DNA from: Conexibacter sp. CPCC 206217
GTDB taxonomy: Bacteria > Actinomycetota > Thermoleophilia > Solirubrobacterales > Solirubrobacteraceae
Direction: 5' to 3'
DNA length: 64,000 bases
NCBI RefSeq assembly: GCF_030646165.1
Contig: NZ_JAUTDO010000002.1
Location: forward strand, 716,927 to 780,926
Shown here: piece by piece, positions 1 through 8,877 of the stretch
How positions within the stretch are numbered: position 1 is the first letter of the stretch
How the letters are laid out: every line of letters starts with the position of its first letter
Translations under genes and position numbers: made by a program
The notes under the pieces: model-generated
What the model was told of the DNA's origin: nothing
The model's input: the letters and a program-made list of their open reading frames with translations, nothing else
Database searches by the model: none

Positions 1-1645
1 GGCTCGGCGTGATCGCGCTGCACGTTCTGGGATTCCAGGCGACCGGGTTGTTGACGAGGATCACCGGCGCGAACGGGCCGCCGGCTCTCGCGATCATCTC
101 GATCACCGTCGCCATCGTGCTCTTGTACCCCTCGGAGGTCGGCTGAGTCACCGCTCTGTCCAGCAGCGCCTCGACCTGCTTCTGCTCGGGGGCTCTCCAG
201 AACAGGTACTCGGTCGCGAAGCTGCCGTAGTACAGCCAGCGGTAGATGAACTCCGCGTCGGCGGAGCCGAGGATCGCCGGCGAGCTGGGCGCGTAGAGCG
301 ACTCGTACTTGCCGTTGGTGACGTCCTCGTAGAGCGCGCCGAGGTCGCCGGTCTTCAGCTTCAGGTCGACGCCGGCCTCCGACAGCTGCTGCTGCATCAG
401 CTGCGCCGCCGCCGGCATGCCGGAGATGTTGTTGCCGACCATCAGCTCGTAGGAGAAGCCGCTGCCGAGCCCGGCCTGCGCCAGCAGCGCTCTCGCCTTC
501 TCGGGATCGTGCGCGTAGGTCGTCGCCGGCTGCGTGTAGTCGTTGTTCGATCTCGGCACGAGCGCGTCGGCGACGGCGCCGTTGTCGAAGTACGCCGCCT
601 GCAGGATCGCGTCGCGGTCGATCCCGTACATGATCGCCTGGCGCACGCGCGGATCGTCGAACGGCGCCTTGCCGGCGTTGAAGAGGAAGCCGTGGATCGC
701 GTGGCCGATCGGCGACTCCACCGCGAGCGTGCCGCGGTTTCTGATCGAGTCGACCGACGACAGCAGGACTTGCGCGATCGCGTCGAAGCGGTTGCTCTCG
801 AGGCCACTCAGCTGGGCGCTGGGGTCGGTCACGATCGAGAGGTCGATCTGTCTGGCGGGGAAGCTTCTCGCGAGCGGGCCGTTGTAGCTCTCGAACTTGA
901 CCATCGAGACGCCCGAGGACGGCGCCGCTCTGGTGACGCTGTACGGGCCGCTGCCGACCGGCTTGTATCTGAGCGCGTTCGCTCTGTCGGCCGCGACGGC
1001 TCTTCTGGACAGCACCCGCAAGACCGCGATGCGCTGCTCCAGCAGCGAGGTCGGCGCCTTCAGCTTGACCTCGACGACCTCGGGGGAGATCGCTCTCATG
1101 GCCTCGAAATTCACCATGTACTTGCCGAGGAACGACGCGTCGCCGAACTTCTTCAGGCGGTCGTAGGAGAAGACGACGTCGTCGGCCGTGACGGGATCGC
1201 CGTTGTGGAACGTCGCGCCTCTGCGGATCGTTATGCGGTAGGTGGTCTCGTCGACCTTCTCCGGATCGCCCGCCGCCAGCTCCGCCACGAATGAGGTCGG
1301 GTCGGAGACCTCCGCGCGGTAGAGCGTCTCGTAGACGTAGAACATCACGTTGATCGAGACGCCGTTGCTGGAGACCGCGGGGTCGAGCGGGTCGAACGCG
1401 ACGGCGACCGCGCCGCGCTGGGTCGCGCTGGTGTTGGCCGCGACCTTCGCGCCGCCGCCACCGGCCGTCGTGGTGCTGCCGCCGCCGGTGCTGCTGTCGC
1501 CGCAGCCGGCGAGCACCGACATCAGGGCTGTGCCACCACCCACCGCGACACCCGTGTGGGCGAACAGCTTCAACGCGCCTCGGCGCGAGACCGGCCGGGA
1601 GAGCACCTCTCCGACGCCGGTTTCAGGGTTGCGGTCTTCAGTCAT
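1..1645 (-). CDS. ABC transporter substrate-binding lipoprotein, oligopeptide/nickel type (SBP_bac_5), C-terminus cut by window edge
   Basis: This is the extracytoplasmic solute receptor of a peptide/nickel-type ABC importer. I translated it by eye from ATG at 1645; about 548 residues are visible and the frame is still open at base 1. The N-terminus has a Tat motif (SRRGALKLF) followed by a hydrophobic stretch and a lipobox (VLAGCG), so it should be exported folded and lipid-anchored. A Gly/Thr/Ser linker follows. The family's middle is recognisable: YETLYR, FHNGDPVTADDVVFSYDRL, GSGPY, FDDPRVRQAIMYGIDRDAI and YDPEKARALL-like YAHDPEKARALLAQAG. Transporter membrane genes would lie beyond the left edge. 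A promoter inside an inverted repeat lies just upstream (1675-1716). Family is secure; the substrate is unknown. Confidence 0.88.
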   Translation of the reverse strand, partial: MTEDRNPETGVGEVLSRPVSRRGALKLFAHTGVAVGGGTALMSVLAGCGDSSTGGGSTTTAGGGGAKVAANTSATQRGAVAVAFDPLDPAVSSNGVSINVMFYVYETLYRAEVSDPTSFVAELAAGDPEKVDETTYRITIRRGATFHNGDPVTADDVVFSYDRLKKFGDASFLGKYMVNFEAMRAISPEVVEVKLKAPTSLLEQRIAVLRVLSRRAVAADRANALRYKPVGSGPYSVTRAAPSSGVSMVKFESYNGPLARSFPARQIDLSIVTDPSAQLSGLESNRFDAIAQVLLSSVDSIRNRGTLAVESPIGHAIHGFLFNAGKAPFDDPRVRQAIMYGIDRDAILQAAYFDNGAVADALVPRSNNDYTQPATTYAHDPEKARALLAQAGLGSGFSYELMVGNNISGMPAAAQLMQQQLSEAGVDLKLKTGDLGALYEDVTNGKYESLYAPSSPAILGSADAEFIYRWLYYGSFATEYLFWRAPEQKQVEALLDRAVTQPTSEGYKSTMATVIEMIARAGGPFAPVILVNNPVAWNPRTCSAITPS

Positions 1646-1674
1646 CCCGAAATGTCTCCGGTTCCACTAGGAGG

Positions 1675-1716
1675 GACGCGTGTGCCACAGAATAGCATTC
1701 ACTGTGAACACGCGTC
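1675..1716 (-). promoter_or_regulatory. Promoter embedded in a bipartite inverted repeat upstream of the binding-protein gene
   Basis: Outer arms GACGCGTGT (1675-1683) and ACACGCGTC (1708-1716) and inner arms CACAG (1686-1690) and CTGTG (1702-1706) form a nested inverted repeat. On the minus strand it contains TTGACG (1718-1713), an 18-bp spacer and TATTCT (1694-1689), a good -35/-10 pair. The promoter would read into the gene starting at 1645. A regulator bound to the dyad would cover the promoter; no candidate regulator gene is adjacent. Confidence 0.55.
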
Positions 1717-1783
1717 AAGGATCTTGAGGCTGTTTTTCAGTGACTCCGCGGGCGTAATCACCCGTCGAGCCGGGAAATGCGAG

Positions 1784-4700
1784 TTACTGGCGTTCGTAGG
1801 TGACAGTCACGGCGGTGCCGCTGCCGAGTGACACGGCCAGGCCGCTGTCCTCGAGCTGGGCGCCGGTCTGTCTGCTGCTCGTCGTGACCGGGTCGGGATC
1901 CGCCAGCAGCGTGATCGTCGGATCCCAGTAGGTCGCGTCGTAGGCGTAGTCGCCGTTGTTGGCGACGACGAAGCGGAGCGTGTCGCCGGCGCTGACGGCG
2001 ACGCTCTGCAGGTCGGCGCTCGTCGTGTAGCCGCCGGCGTCGTCGAATCTGACCGTTCTGGTCCACAGCGTCGTGCCGTTGAGCAGGACGCTGGCGATCA
2101 CGCCGTTGCCGCCGCCCGTGTCCTGCTTGCGCACGCGGCCGCTGATGCGGACGTTGCCGGCGCACGGCGCGACCCACGCGCGCACCGCGTCGTAGCTGTT
2201 GTCGGGATGCATGCTGCCCGCCGCGACGTATGCGCCGGCCGTCGACAACGGCCCGTACCAGGCGCCGGCTCTGTAGCTGCCGTCGGTGTAGGCGCCGCCG
2301 CTCTTCGCACGCGCCTGATAGCGCCACTGGTCGGCGCCCTGCGTGTCGCTGAAGTCGGCGGAGGCGGTCCAGCTCGGCTCGGTCACGACCGAGATCGTCG
2401 GGTCCCAGTAGGTCGCGTCGTTGGACCAGTCGCCGTTGTTGGAGATCACGAAGCGGATGCTGTCCCCGGCCGAGACCACGACCTTGTCCAGCTCCACGTT
2501 GGTGGTGTGACCGGTCGCGTCGTCGTATCTGAGCGTGCGCGTCCACAGCGTCGTGCCGTTGCGCAGCACGCTCACGATCACGCCGTTGCCGCCGCTGACG
2601 TCCTGCTTGTACGCGCGCCCGCCGATCCGCACGACGCCGGTCAGCGGCGATACCCACGTGCGGACCGCGTCGTAGCTGTTGTCCGGGTGCATGCTGCCAG
2701 CGTTGACGTAGCCGTTGCCGGGCGTGTACCAGGCCCCGCTTCTGTACGTGGCGTCGCTGTAGGCGCCGCCGCTCTTGGCACGTGCCTCGTAGCGCCACTG
2801 GTTGTCGCCCTGTCTGGCGCTGAAGCCGGTCGACGCGCTCCAGCTCTCCTCCTGCACGAGCGTGACCGTCGGATCCCAGATCGTCGCGTCGTTGGCGTAG
2901 CCGCCGTTGTTGGCGACGACGAACGAGAGCGTGTCGCCGGCGCTGACCGGCACGTCGCTCAGCTCGACGTCCGTCGTGTAGCCGGTCGCGTCGTCGTAGG
3001 CGATCGTGCGCGTCCACAGCGTCGTGCCGTTGTGCAGCACGCTCGCGATCACGCCGTTGCCGCCGGAGACGTCCTGCTTGTAGGCCCGCCCGGTGACGCA
3101 CACGACGCCCGCGACCGGCGCGACCCAGCGACGGACGGCGTCGTAGCTGTCGTCGGGATGCTGGCTGCTGGCTGCGACGTAGCCGCCGGAGGTCAGCAGC
3201 GGGCCATACCAGGCGTTGTCTCTGTAGGTGTTGTCGGTGAACGCGCCCGTGCTCTTGTTGCGCATCAGGTAGCGCCACTGGTTGTCGCCCTGTCTGGCGC
3301 TGAAGCCCGACGAGGCGGTCCAGCTCTGCGTCGTCGCGGCGTAGGAGGTGAGCGCGTAGGTCGCCGCGCGGTCGAGCCCGCGCAGCAGCAGTCTCTGGCT
3401 GGCCGTCCCCGAGCCAGGCCGGCGGAACGCCTGCACGAAGCCGCTGTCGGCGTCGCGCGCGTTGTACTGCCACGCCATCCACGCGTCGTCGGCGTCGCTG
3501 TACGCGGTCAGCGGGTGGTAGTCGCCGAGGTAGGAGTCCGCGATCGCCGCCCACTCCGCCGTCAGCGGGGTGAGCGCGGTCCAGTTGGTCGCCGGGTCGT
3601 CGACGTTGACGGGCATGTCGAAGCACGCCGTCATCGCGCTGCGCTGGACGTAGCCATTGCCCGGGTCGCTGTTGGCCGGCGCCTGGTTGCCGCTGACCGG
3701 CAGCCACAGCGAGAGGCCGTAGTTCTGGCACTGCGCGGCGACGGGCGGGCGCACGAGGTCGCTGCGCAGCAGCGGGATCGCGTACTGCAGCGACTGCACG
3801 TCGACGCGCCGCCCACCGCTGGCGCAGGTGTCGATCTGCAGCGTCGGGTTGGCTGCCAGGATCGCCGCCCAGTAGGCGAGGTGACCCTCGACGTAGCGCG
3901 CCTGCGTCAGCCCGCGGCGGCCCGACAGGTCGGCCTCGTTCCAGTACGGCAGCGGCTCGATGTTCGAGTCCTCGCGGTAGAAGCCGGAGACGTCTCTGTA
4001 GGTGTCGTTGACGTGCTGGTCTTCGAGCAGGCCGTTGAACGTGGCGATCGCCCACGCGAGCGCGTCAGGGTCACCGAAGTCGAACAGGCGGTCGTCTCTG
4101 GAGCCGAGGAAGCCGACATAGCCGGCGGGCGGCTGGATCAGCCACTCGGGATGGCTGCTCGCCAGCCACGTGCCGAGCCGGACGCGCTCGGGCTCGAACC
4201 AGAGGATCGTCGACAGGCCGAGTTCGCGGGCGCGGTCGGTGACCGGAGCGAGGCCGTTGGGGAAGCGCGTCGTGTTGACCTCCCACGTGCCGGTCGGCTG
4301 CCAGTCGGTCGCGGACGCCGACTGGTACCAGCCCGCGTCGATCCAGTAATGGTCGTAGCGCCCGCCGGTCACGAGCGTCTGCCCGTGGTCGGCGTAGCCG
4401 TCGAGCCATCTGAAGTGGTCCGCCTGCGTCGCTCCGAAGCTGTAGTGAGTCGCCGACAGGTGCGGCTGCGGCGGTCGGCCCTGGTCGCGTTGCAGGTGGT
4501 AGTCGACCATCCAGCGCCGCCACGTGTTCTGGGCGTCGAGCCAGCCGTCCTCGCTCCACGGCTGCAGCACGATCATCGGCGTCCGGATCGACTCGCCGGG
4601 CGCCAGCCACAGCTGCGTCAGGTTCAGCGCGGCGATGTGGTCGCCGTCGTCGGCGTCGTCGAGCGTGCACATGCCGCCGCGCAGCGTCAGCGCCTGTCTG

Positions 4701-5437
4701 TCGGTGCGGTTGACCTCGACGCCCCACTGACCGGGCCACCCGATCGCGAGCACGATCCCCTGACCGCCCCACTCGACGTTGTAGTACGGCCAGCCGTTGG
4801 GGATGTAGCTGCCGCTCGTGTCCGGCTCGTCGCGAAAGCTCGAGGGGCGCCCGCCGGCGGTCGTGAAGAGGCGGTGGGCTCTCGACGCGAGCGGCACGTC
4901 GATCGGGCGGAAGTCGTGCACGCTCTGGTTGCTGCCGATGCCGGTGTGGATCGTCCAGTCCGAGCCGGCCGGACCGGCGACCGCCTCGGCGACGTCGAGG
5001 TCGACCGCGAGCACGTCGGCGAGCGTCGAGCTGTTGGATCTGCCACCGTTCTCGAACTCGACGATCCAGCTCAGGTTCGGATAGCCCGGGTACTCGGTCG
5101 CCGTCCAGCGTACGATCAGCCCGCTCGTCGCGTCGGTCCACGTGACGGTCGTCTGCTCGGCCCCGTTGGCGAGCGTCTGCGTCGTCGTTCTCTGCGGCCA
5201 TCTGGCGAGCAGGCCGGCCGAGCCGACGCCGCCGTAGGTGAACGAGAAGGGGGGCGCCGCGAGCAGGTCGTCGAGTGCCCCGGCGGGCGCCGCTCCCGAT
5301 CCCGCTCGCACCAGCGACGGGAAGGCGGACGCCAGCACGAGCGCGCCGGCTCCCGCGGCGCCCCCGGCGAGAAAGTCCCGTCGGTTGAATCGACTGCGGC
5401 TGCTGCTGCGGTCGCCTGACTGCACGTCGCGCTCCAC
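1784..5437 (-). CDS. Tat-exported GH36-type alpha-galactosidase with three tandem C-terminal modules
   Basis: Predicted extracellular alpha-galactosidase/melibiase of clan GH-D, 1217 residues, much longer than the usual ~700. I chose GTG at 5437 because AGGAGG lies 5 nt upstream; a GTG at 5461 in the same frame has no such site. A Tat signal (FNRRDFLAGG plus hydrophobic segment) leads the protein. Catalytic-domain marks: YWIDAGWYQ, ILWFEPERVRLGTWL, YREDSNI (candidate nucleophile Asp) and IDTCASGGRRVD...RSDL (candidate acid/base Asp). After about residue 700 come three ~158-residue repeats beginning at bases 3322, 2842 and 2371; each has QWRY, HPD(N/D)SYDAVR, KQD..GGNGVI, NGTTLWTRT and DAT.WDPT. 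The repeats look like beta-sandwich binding modules. Exact glycoside specificity is inferred. Confidence 0.85.
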   Translation of the reverse strand: MERDVQSGDRSSSRSRFNRRDFLAGGAAGAGALVLASAFPSLVRAGSGAAPAGALDDLLAAPPFSFTYGGVGSAGLLARWPQRTTTQTLANGAEQTTVTWTDATSGLIVRWTATEYPGYPNLSWIVEFENGGRSNSSTLADVLAVDLDVAEAVAGPAGSDWTIHTGIGSNQSVHDFRPIDVPLASRAHRLFTTAGGRPSSFRDEPDTSGSYIPNGWPYYNVEWGGQGIVLAIGWPGQWGVEVNRTDRQALTLRGGMCTLDDADDGDHIAALNLTQLWLAPGESIRTPMIVLQPWSEDGWLDAQNTWRRWMVDYHLQRDQGRPPQPHLSATHYSFGATQADHFRWLDGYADHGQTLVTGGRYDHYWIDAGWYQSASATDWQPTGTWEVNTTRFPNGLAPVTDRARELGLSTILWFEPERVRLGTWLASSHPEWLIQPPAGYVGFLGSRDDRLFDFGDPDALAWAIATFNGLLEDQHVNDTYRDVSGFYREDSNIEPLPYWNEADLSGRRGLTQARYVEGHLAYWAAILAANPTLQIDTCASGGRRVDVQSLQYAIPLLRSDLVRPPVAAQCQNYGLSLWLPVSGNQAPANSDPGNGYVQRSAMTACFDMPVNVDDPATNWTALTPLTAEWAAIADSYLGDYHPLTAYSDADDAWMAWQYNARDADSGFVQAFRRPGSGTASQRLLLRGLDRAATYALTSYAATTQSWTASSGFSARQGDNQWRYLMRNKSTGAFTDNTYRDNAWYGPLLTSGGYVAASSQHPDDSYDAVRRWVAPVAGVVCVTGRAYKQDVSGGNGVIASVLHNGTTLWTRTIAYDDATGYTTDVELSDVPVSAGDTLSFVVANNGGYANDATIWDPTVTLVQEESWSASTGFSARQGDNQWRYEARAKSGGAYSDATYRSGAWYTPGNGYVNAGSMHPDNSYDAVRTWVSPLTGVVRIGGRAYKQDVSGGNGVIVSVLRNGTTLWTRTLRYDDATGHTTNVELDKVVVSAGDSIRFVISNNGDWSNDATYWDPTISVVTEPSWTASADFSDTQGADQWRYQARAKSGGAYTDGSYRAGAWYGPLSTAGAYVAAGSMHPDNSYDAVRAWVAPCAGNVRISGRVRKQDTGGGNGVIASVLLNGTTLWTRTVRFDDAGGYTTSADLQSVAVSAGDTLRFVVANNGDYAYDATYWDPTITLLADPDPVTTSSRQTGAQLEDSGLAVSLGSGTAVTVTYERQ

Positions 5438-5523
5438 GTCGGCCTCCTGTCTCCCGGGCACGGGGAAGCGGCCCGGCGGGACCCACCCGCCGGCCGTCGT
5501 CCAGCTCTCATCGGACTGCGGGG

Positions 5524-5552
5524 AACCTAGCGACGCGTGCCGCTTAATGCAA
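5524..5552 (-). promoter_or_regulatory. Candidate promoter of the alpha-galactosidase gene
   Basis: On the minus strand TTGCAT (5552-5547), a 17-bp spacer and TAGGTT (5529-5524) resemble a primary-sigma promoter. It lies about 90 bp upstream of the chosen start. It sits in the locally AT-richer gap between glycerate kinase and the alpha-galactosidase. Seen by motif only. Confidence 0.35.
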
Positions 5553-5670
5553 CCTGTGTTTCGACTAGTGGGACAATCCTGGAAAGGCGGCCACCTGCGG
5601 GCATCCGGCGACCGCGCACACCGGGGCGCGGCGCGGCCCGAACCGCGCAGACGGCCTCACGCGAGCCGCT

Positions 5671-6765
5671 TCAGCGACCGGCGACGGCCGCGCGTGCGGC
5701 CGCCTCCAACTCCGCGCCGGCCGCGGCGAGCGCCTCGGCGAGCGGGCGGTCGGACGGGCCGAGCGCGCTGACGGCGCGAGCGCCGCGACGGCGCAGCTCG
5801 TCCGCGGCCGCCTGCTCGACCCGGCCGCCGAGCACGACGACCGGTACGCCCGCTGCCGTGCAGCGGGCGACGACCGCCGCGACCGCCTTGCCCTGCAGCG
5901 TCGAGGCGTCGACCGATCCCTCCGCCGTCAGACACAGCGCCGCGCCGTCCAGCAGCGCGTCGAAGCCGGTCAGCTCCAACACCGCCTCCGCACCGGCCCG
6001 CGTGCGCGCGCCGAGCGCCTGCAGCGCCGCCCCGAGCCCGCCGGCGGCGCCCGCGCCGGGCGTCTCGGCCGGGACCCCGAGCGATCTCGCCCAGCGGCCG
6101 AGCGCAGCGTCGAGCGCCTCCACCTGCCGCGCGCTCGCGCCCTTCTGCGGACCGAAGCGACGGGCGGCGCCGTCGGGCCCGGTCAGCGGCGCGGCGACGT
6201 CGACGAGCAGCTCCAGTTCGACCCCTGCGCGCAATCGCGGATCGAGACCGCTCAGGTCCAGCGACTGATCGGCGAGCAATTCGCCGCCGTCGCGGGCGCA
6301 GCGTGCGCCCAGCTCGTGCAGCATGCCGGCGCCGCCGTCGACCGTCGCGACGCCGCCGACGGCGACGAGGATCCGCTGCGCGCCGCGGTCCAGCGCCGCG
6401 CGGATCAGGACGCCGACACCGGCCGAGGAGGCGCGCTCGACGTCGCGCTCGACGTCGCTCAGCGTCCCGAGCGCGATCGCCTCGGCGGCCTCGACCACGA
6501 ACACGTGGTGGGGCAGCTCCGCGATCCGCGCGCGGGCGGGTCGACCGAGCGCGTCGGGCGCGTCGAGCTCGTGCACGGTCGCCTGTGCGAGGAAGACCTC
6601 GAGCGTCCCCTCGCCGCCGTCGGCGATCGGCAGCTCGCGCGCCTGCGCGCCCGCCGCCCGCACCCCTCGCGCCAGCGCCGCGGCCGCCGCACGCGCATCC
6701 AGCGCACCGCGCAGTTTGTCCGGTGCGCACAGCACCGCGGTCGTTTCGTCAGCCTGGCTGGACAT
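5671..6765 (-). CDS. glxK: Glycerate kinase (GlxK/GarK family)
   Basis: Phosphorylates D-glycerate with ATP, feeding glyoxylate/glycerate carbon into lower glycolysis in the cytoplasm. 364 residues from ATG at 6765, matching the family's ~370-380. Recognisable features are the N-terminal CAPDKLRGALDARAAAAALARG (family PDSFKGSLSA-like), PIADGGEGTLEV, the middle RILVAVGGVATVDGGAGML, the FGPQKGAS segment, and GFDALLDGAALCLTAEGSVDASTLQGKA near the C-terminus. It stands between the alpha-galactosidase and an AraC/DinB regulator, same strand. No other glyoxylate genes are nearby, so the pathway context is not shown here. Confidence 0.9.
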   Translation of the reverse strand: MSSQADETTAVLCAPDKLRGALDARAAAAALARGVRAAGAQARELPIADGGEGTLEVFLAQATVHELDAPDALGRPARARIAELPHHVFVVEAAEAIALGTLSDVERDVERASSAGVGVLIRAALDRGAQRILVAVGGVATVDGGAGMLHELGARCARDGGELLADQSLDLSGLDPRLRAGVELELLVDVAAPLTGPDGAARRFGPQKGASARQVEALDAALGRWARSLGVPAETPGAGAAGGLGAALQALGARTRAGAEAVLELTGFDALLDGAALCLTAEGSVDASTLQGKAVAAVVARCTAAGVPVVVLGGRVEQAAADELRRRGARAVSALGPSDRPLAEALAAAGAELEAAARAAVAGR

Positions 6766-6830
6766 GGCGCCGGACGTTAGATGACCGGGCGCCGCGCCAA
6801 CCGGCTCGCCCGCCGCCGCGCGCGTCCGCT

Positions 6831-7892
6831 TCAGCGGCGTGTCGCCTGCCTGTCCTGCTCCCACTCGATCGGATCGCCGCTGGCGAGCCCTGCGATCCCC
6901 AGCTCGCGCAGCACGCCGGCGAGCGTCTCGCGGCGGATCGCGCCGTAACTCAGCACGTGCGCGACGACGCCCCCGTAGGTGAACGACTGCGGCGGCTCGC
7001 AGAGCGCGTCGACGAACGCGTCGTCCCATGCACCGCGGTCGCGGATCGCGCGCACGATCCGCGTGAACGTGCGCGCGGCGCGCTCGAAGCGGTCGAGCAG
7101 GTCGACGACCGCGCGCGGTTCGCCGCGGCCGGCTGGCTCGCTCGCCGCCGCCGGCTCGCCGAACGGCTCCGGCACCACCTCGCCCGCCATCGCCGCGACC
7201 CACACCTCCAGCGTGAAGACGAGCCGCTGCGCCATCACCCCGGCACTCGCCTCCTCGCCCTCGAACGCGAGGATCACGAGGCCGGGCCGCAGCGCTCGCG
7301 CGAGCTCCTCGGGCGGCACCGTCGCAGCCGCGCGCAGCAGCTCGCGGACGCGGTCGAGGTGGTGTGCGACCAGGCGGTCGGTCAGGTCGCGGGCGAGCGG
7401 GAGCGGGAGCGGTGCGAGCGGCTGCCGCGCGGCTGCACCGAACCCGGCGGCCGCGCCGGACCCCGCGGCCGCGCCGGCCATGGCGCCGCGAGGCGCGAGC
7501 GGGGCGCCCGGGATCAGCAACCCCGCCGGCGGATGGAAGTGGATCCCGTTCGGCGCCTCCAGCGCGACCGGCGCAGCCGACGCCGCGAACGCGCTCGGCG
7601 CCACGTCATAGGCGCGCGAGAACGCGCGCGAGAAGGCGGCGAGCGACCCGTAGCCGGCGGCCGGCGCGACCGCCGACGGTACTTCGCCCGCGACCCGCAG
7701 CTGCCACGCCGCGCGCTCCAGCAGCAGCCGCCGCCGCAACCCGACCGGCGACTCGCCCGTCGCCGCGGCCAGCAGGCGGTCGAGATGGTCGCGCGAGAAG
7801 TGGGCGCGCTCGGCCAGCTCGCGCCCGCTCGCGGCCGGCTCGTCGAGCGAGCCGAGGACGAGGTCGATCAGCTCACGCAGACGGTCGGCCAT
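6831..7892 (-). CDS. AraC-type transcriptional regulator fused to a C-terminal DinB-like domain
   Basis: Start ATG at 7892 (MADRLRELIDLVL), preceded by a GAGG-type ribosome site; 353 residues. Residues ~10-100 form an AraC/XylS helix-turn-helix pair (SGRELAERAHFSRDHLDRLL, ESPVGLRRRLLLERA, AGYGSLAAFSRAFSRAYDVAPSAF). The C-terminal half (HHLDRVRELLRAAATVPPEEL ... GVVAHVLSYGAIRRETLAGVL) resembles the DinB four-helix fold, including histidines that could bind metal. Such fusions are usually annotated as AraC-family regulators of unknown ligand. It is divergent from the PPOX gene at 7972 with an 80-bp gap, so that gene is a plausible target. An Ala/Gly/Pro-rich linker joins the two domains. Confidence 0.82.
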   Translation of the reverse strand: MADRLRELIDLVLGSLDEPAASGRELAERAHFSRDHLDRLLAAATGESPVGLRRRLLLERAAWQLRVAGEVPSAVAPAAGYGSLAAFSRAFSRAYDVAPSAFAASAAPVALEAPNGIHFHPPAGLLIPGAPLAPRGAMAGAAAGSGAAAGFGAAARQPLAPLPLPLARDLTDRLVAHHLDRVRELLRAAATVPPEELARALRPGLVILAFEGEEASAGVMAQRLVFTLEVWVAAMAGEVVPEPFGEPAAASEPAGRGEPRAVVDLLDRFERAARTFTRIVRAIRDRGAWDDAFVDALCEPPQSFTYGGVVAHVLSYGAIRRETLAGVLRELGIAGLASGDPIEWEQDRQATRR

Positions 7893-7971
7893 CGCGACAT
7901 CCTCGCGCACCGCTTGATCGTTTTCGACCTCCTGCTCGACGCCGCCGCCCCGGCGCGGCACGATCGCTCGC

Positions 7972-8442
7972 ATGCCCAGTTGGTCGGACTTCACCGCCGC
8001 CGCGCCCGCGCTCGCCGCGCAGGTGCAGGAACGGCTCGACGCGCACGTCCACAAGACGCTCGCGACGCTGCGCCGCGACGGCGCGCCGCGCATCAGCGGC
8101 ACCGAGACGAGAATCGCCCACGGTGAGCTGTGGATCGGCTCGATGTGGCAGGCGCGCAAGGCGCTCGACCTCTTGCGCGACCCGCGCTACGCGCTGCACA
8201 GCGGCTCCGACGACCCGCCCGCGTGGAGCGGCGACGCGAAGCTCGCGGGGATCGCCGAGGAGCTCACCGATCCGGCGCTGGTCGAGGAGATGAACGGCGA
8301 GGCCGCCGCGGGCGGTCCGAGCCACCTCTTCCGCCTCGACATCCGCGAGGCGTCCGTCGTGAGCCTGCGCGAGGACGGCAGAGCGATCGTGATCACGTCG
8401 TGGAAGCAGGGCGGCAGCGTCCGCACGCTGGAGCGGGACTGA
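7972..8442 (+). CDS. Pyridoxamine 5'-phosphate oxidase-fold FMN/F420-binding protein
   Basis: Small cytoplasmic flavin- or F420-binding split-barrel protein, 156 residues, ATG at 7972. Typical PPOX features are the N-terminal helix followed by HKTLATLRRDGAPRISGTETR, then the strand GELWIGSMWQARKALDLLRDPRYALHS, and the C-terminal LFRLDIREASVVSLREDG..IVITSWKQGG. Substrate is not predictable; members range from vitamin B6 oxidases to F420-dependent reductases, and general stress functions are also known. The gene is divergent from the AraC/DinB regulator and convergent with flgM, separated from it by a long hairpin. Confidence 0.82.
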   Translation: MPSWSDFTAAAPALAAQVQERLDAHVHKTLATLRRDGAPRISGTETRIAHGELWIGSMWQARKALDLLRDPRYALHSGSDDPPAWSGDAKLAGIAEELTDPALVEEMNGEAAAGGPSHLFRLDIREASVVSLREDGRAIVITSWKQGGSVRTLERD

Positions 8443-8538
8443 CGCTCGAGCCACCGCTGCCGTGCCGCTCGCGCGCGCGGCCGCTCGCCAGCGCCCCGGC
8501 GCCACGCCGCCGTTCGCGGTGAGCTGAGGAAGGTCCCA

Positions 8539-8580
8539 GCCGGCCGAGCGCGGCGAGCCGAATGCTCGCCGCCGGCCGGC
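8539..8580. terminator. Bidirectional terminator-like hairpin between PPOX gene and flgM
   Basis: GCGGCGAGC (8550-8558) pairs with GCTCGCCGC (8564-8572) around a 5-nt loop, and the stem continues as GCCGGCCG (8539-8546) with CGGCCGGC (8573-8580) after a 3-nt bulge. It lies between the convergent stops at 8442 and 8587. There is no T-run, as is usual in high-GC actinobacteria. Confidence 0.6.
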
Positions 8581-8586
8581 CAGGTG

Positions 8587-8802
8587 TCAGAGCCCGGCGG
8601 AGCTGTGCGTGAGCAGCTCGCGCTGGACCTGGCGATGGAACTGCGCGCGCTCGATCAGAACCTCGGCGAGCCTGTCGGCATCGACGTGGTACTCGCCGGA
8701 CGCGATCTGCTTCGCGAGCAGACGCAGGCGCGACGAGCGGGTGATGCGGTCCCGGCGAGCGGTGGTGATGCGCTGGATGCGGTCGTTGGTAGCGACCATC
8801 AT
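8587..8802 (-). CDS. flgM: FlgM-like anti-sigma-28 factor
   Basis: 71 residues, ATG at 8802 with GGGAG 6 nt upstream (a second ATG follows immediately). The C-terminal half, IASGEYHVDADRLAEVLIER, matches the FlgM signature that folds on sigma-28/FliA, here followed by AQFHRQVQRELL. FlgM holds back late flagellar transcription until the hook is finished and it is exported. The basic, disordered-looking N-terminus is typical. It is the second gene behind the Pro-rich protein, and the pair is preceded by a sigma-28-like promoter, which supports the call. Length is below the ~90 residues of enteric FlgM but common for short family members. Confidence 0.72.
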   Translation of the reverse strand: MMVATNDRIQRITTARRDRITRSSRLRLLAKQIASGEYHVDADRLAEVLIERAQFHRQVQRELLTHSSAGL

Positions 8803-8842
8803 GGTGCTCCCTTTCGTTCCTTGAGATTCACGGAGAGGAACC

Positions 8843-8860
8843 CCGTCCGATCGCGGACGG
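8843..8860 (-). repeat. Intercistronic hairpin between the Pro-rich gene and flgM
   Basis: CCGTCCG and CGGACGG form a perfect 7-bp stem around ATCG in the 75-bp gap upstream of flgM. It may attenuate read-through or protect the mRNA end. No function is demonstrated. Confidence 0.4.
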
Positions 8861-8877
8861 CGGCTCGTGTGGTGGTC

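Noticed and set aside
2207..5419. A 1070-codon open frame on the plus strand opposite the alpha-galactosidase
   Set aside because: It is antisense to a gene with clear GH36 and signal motifs, has a random Arg/Val/Ala-rich composition typical of high-GC shadow frames, and shows no domain.
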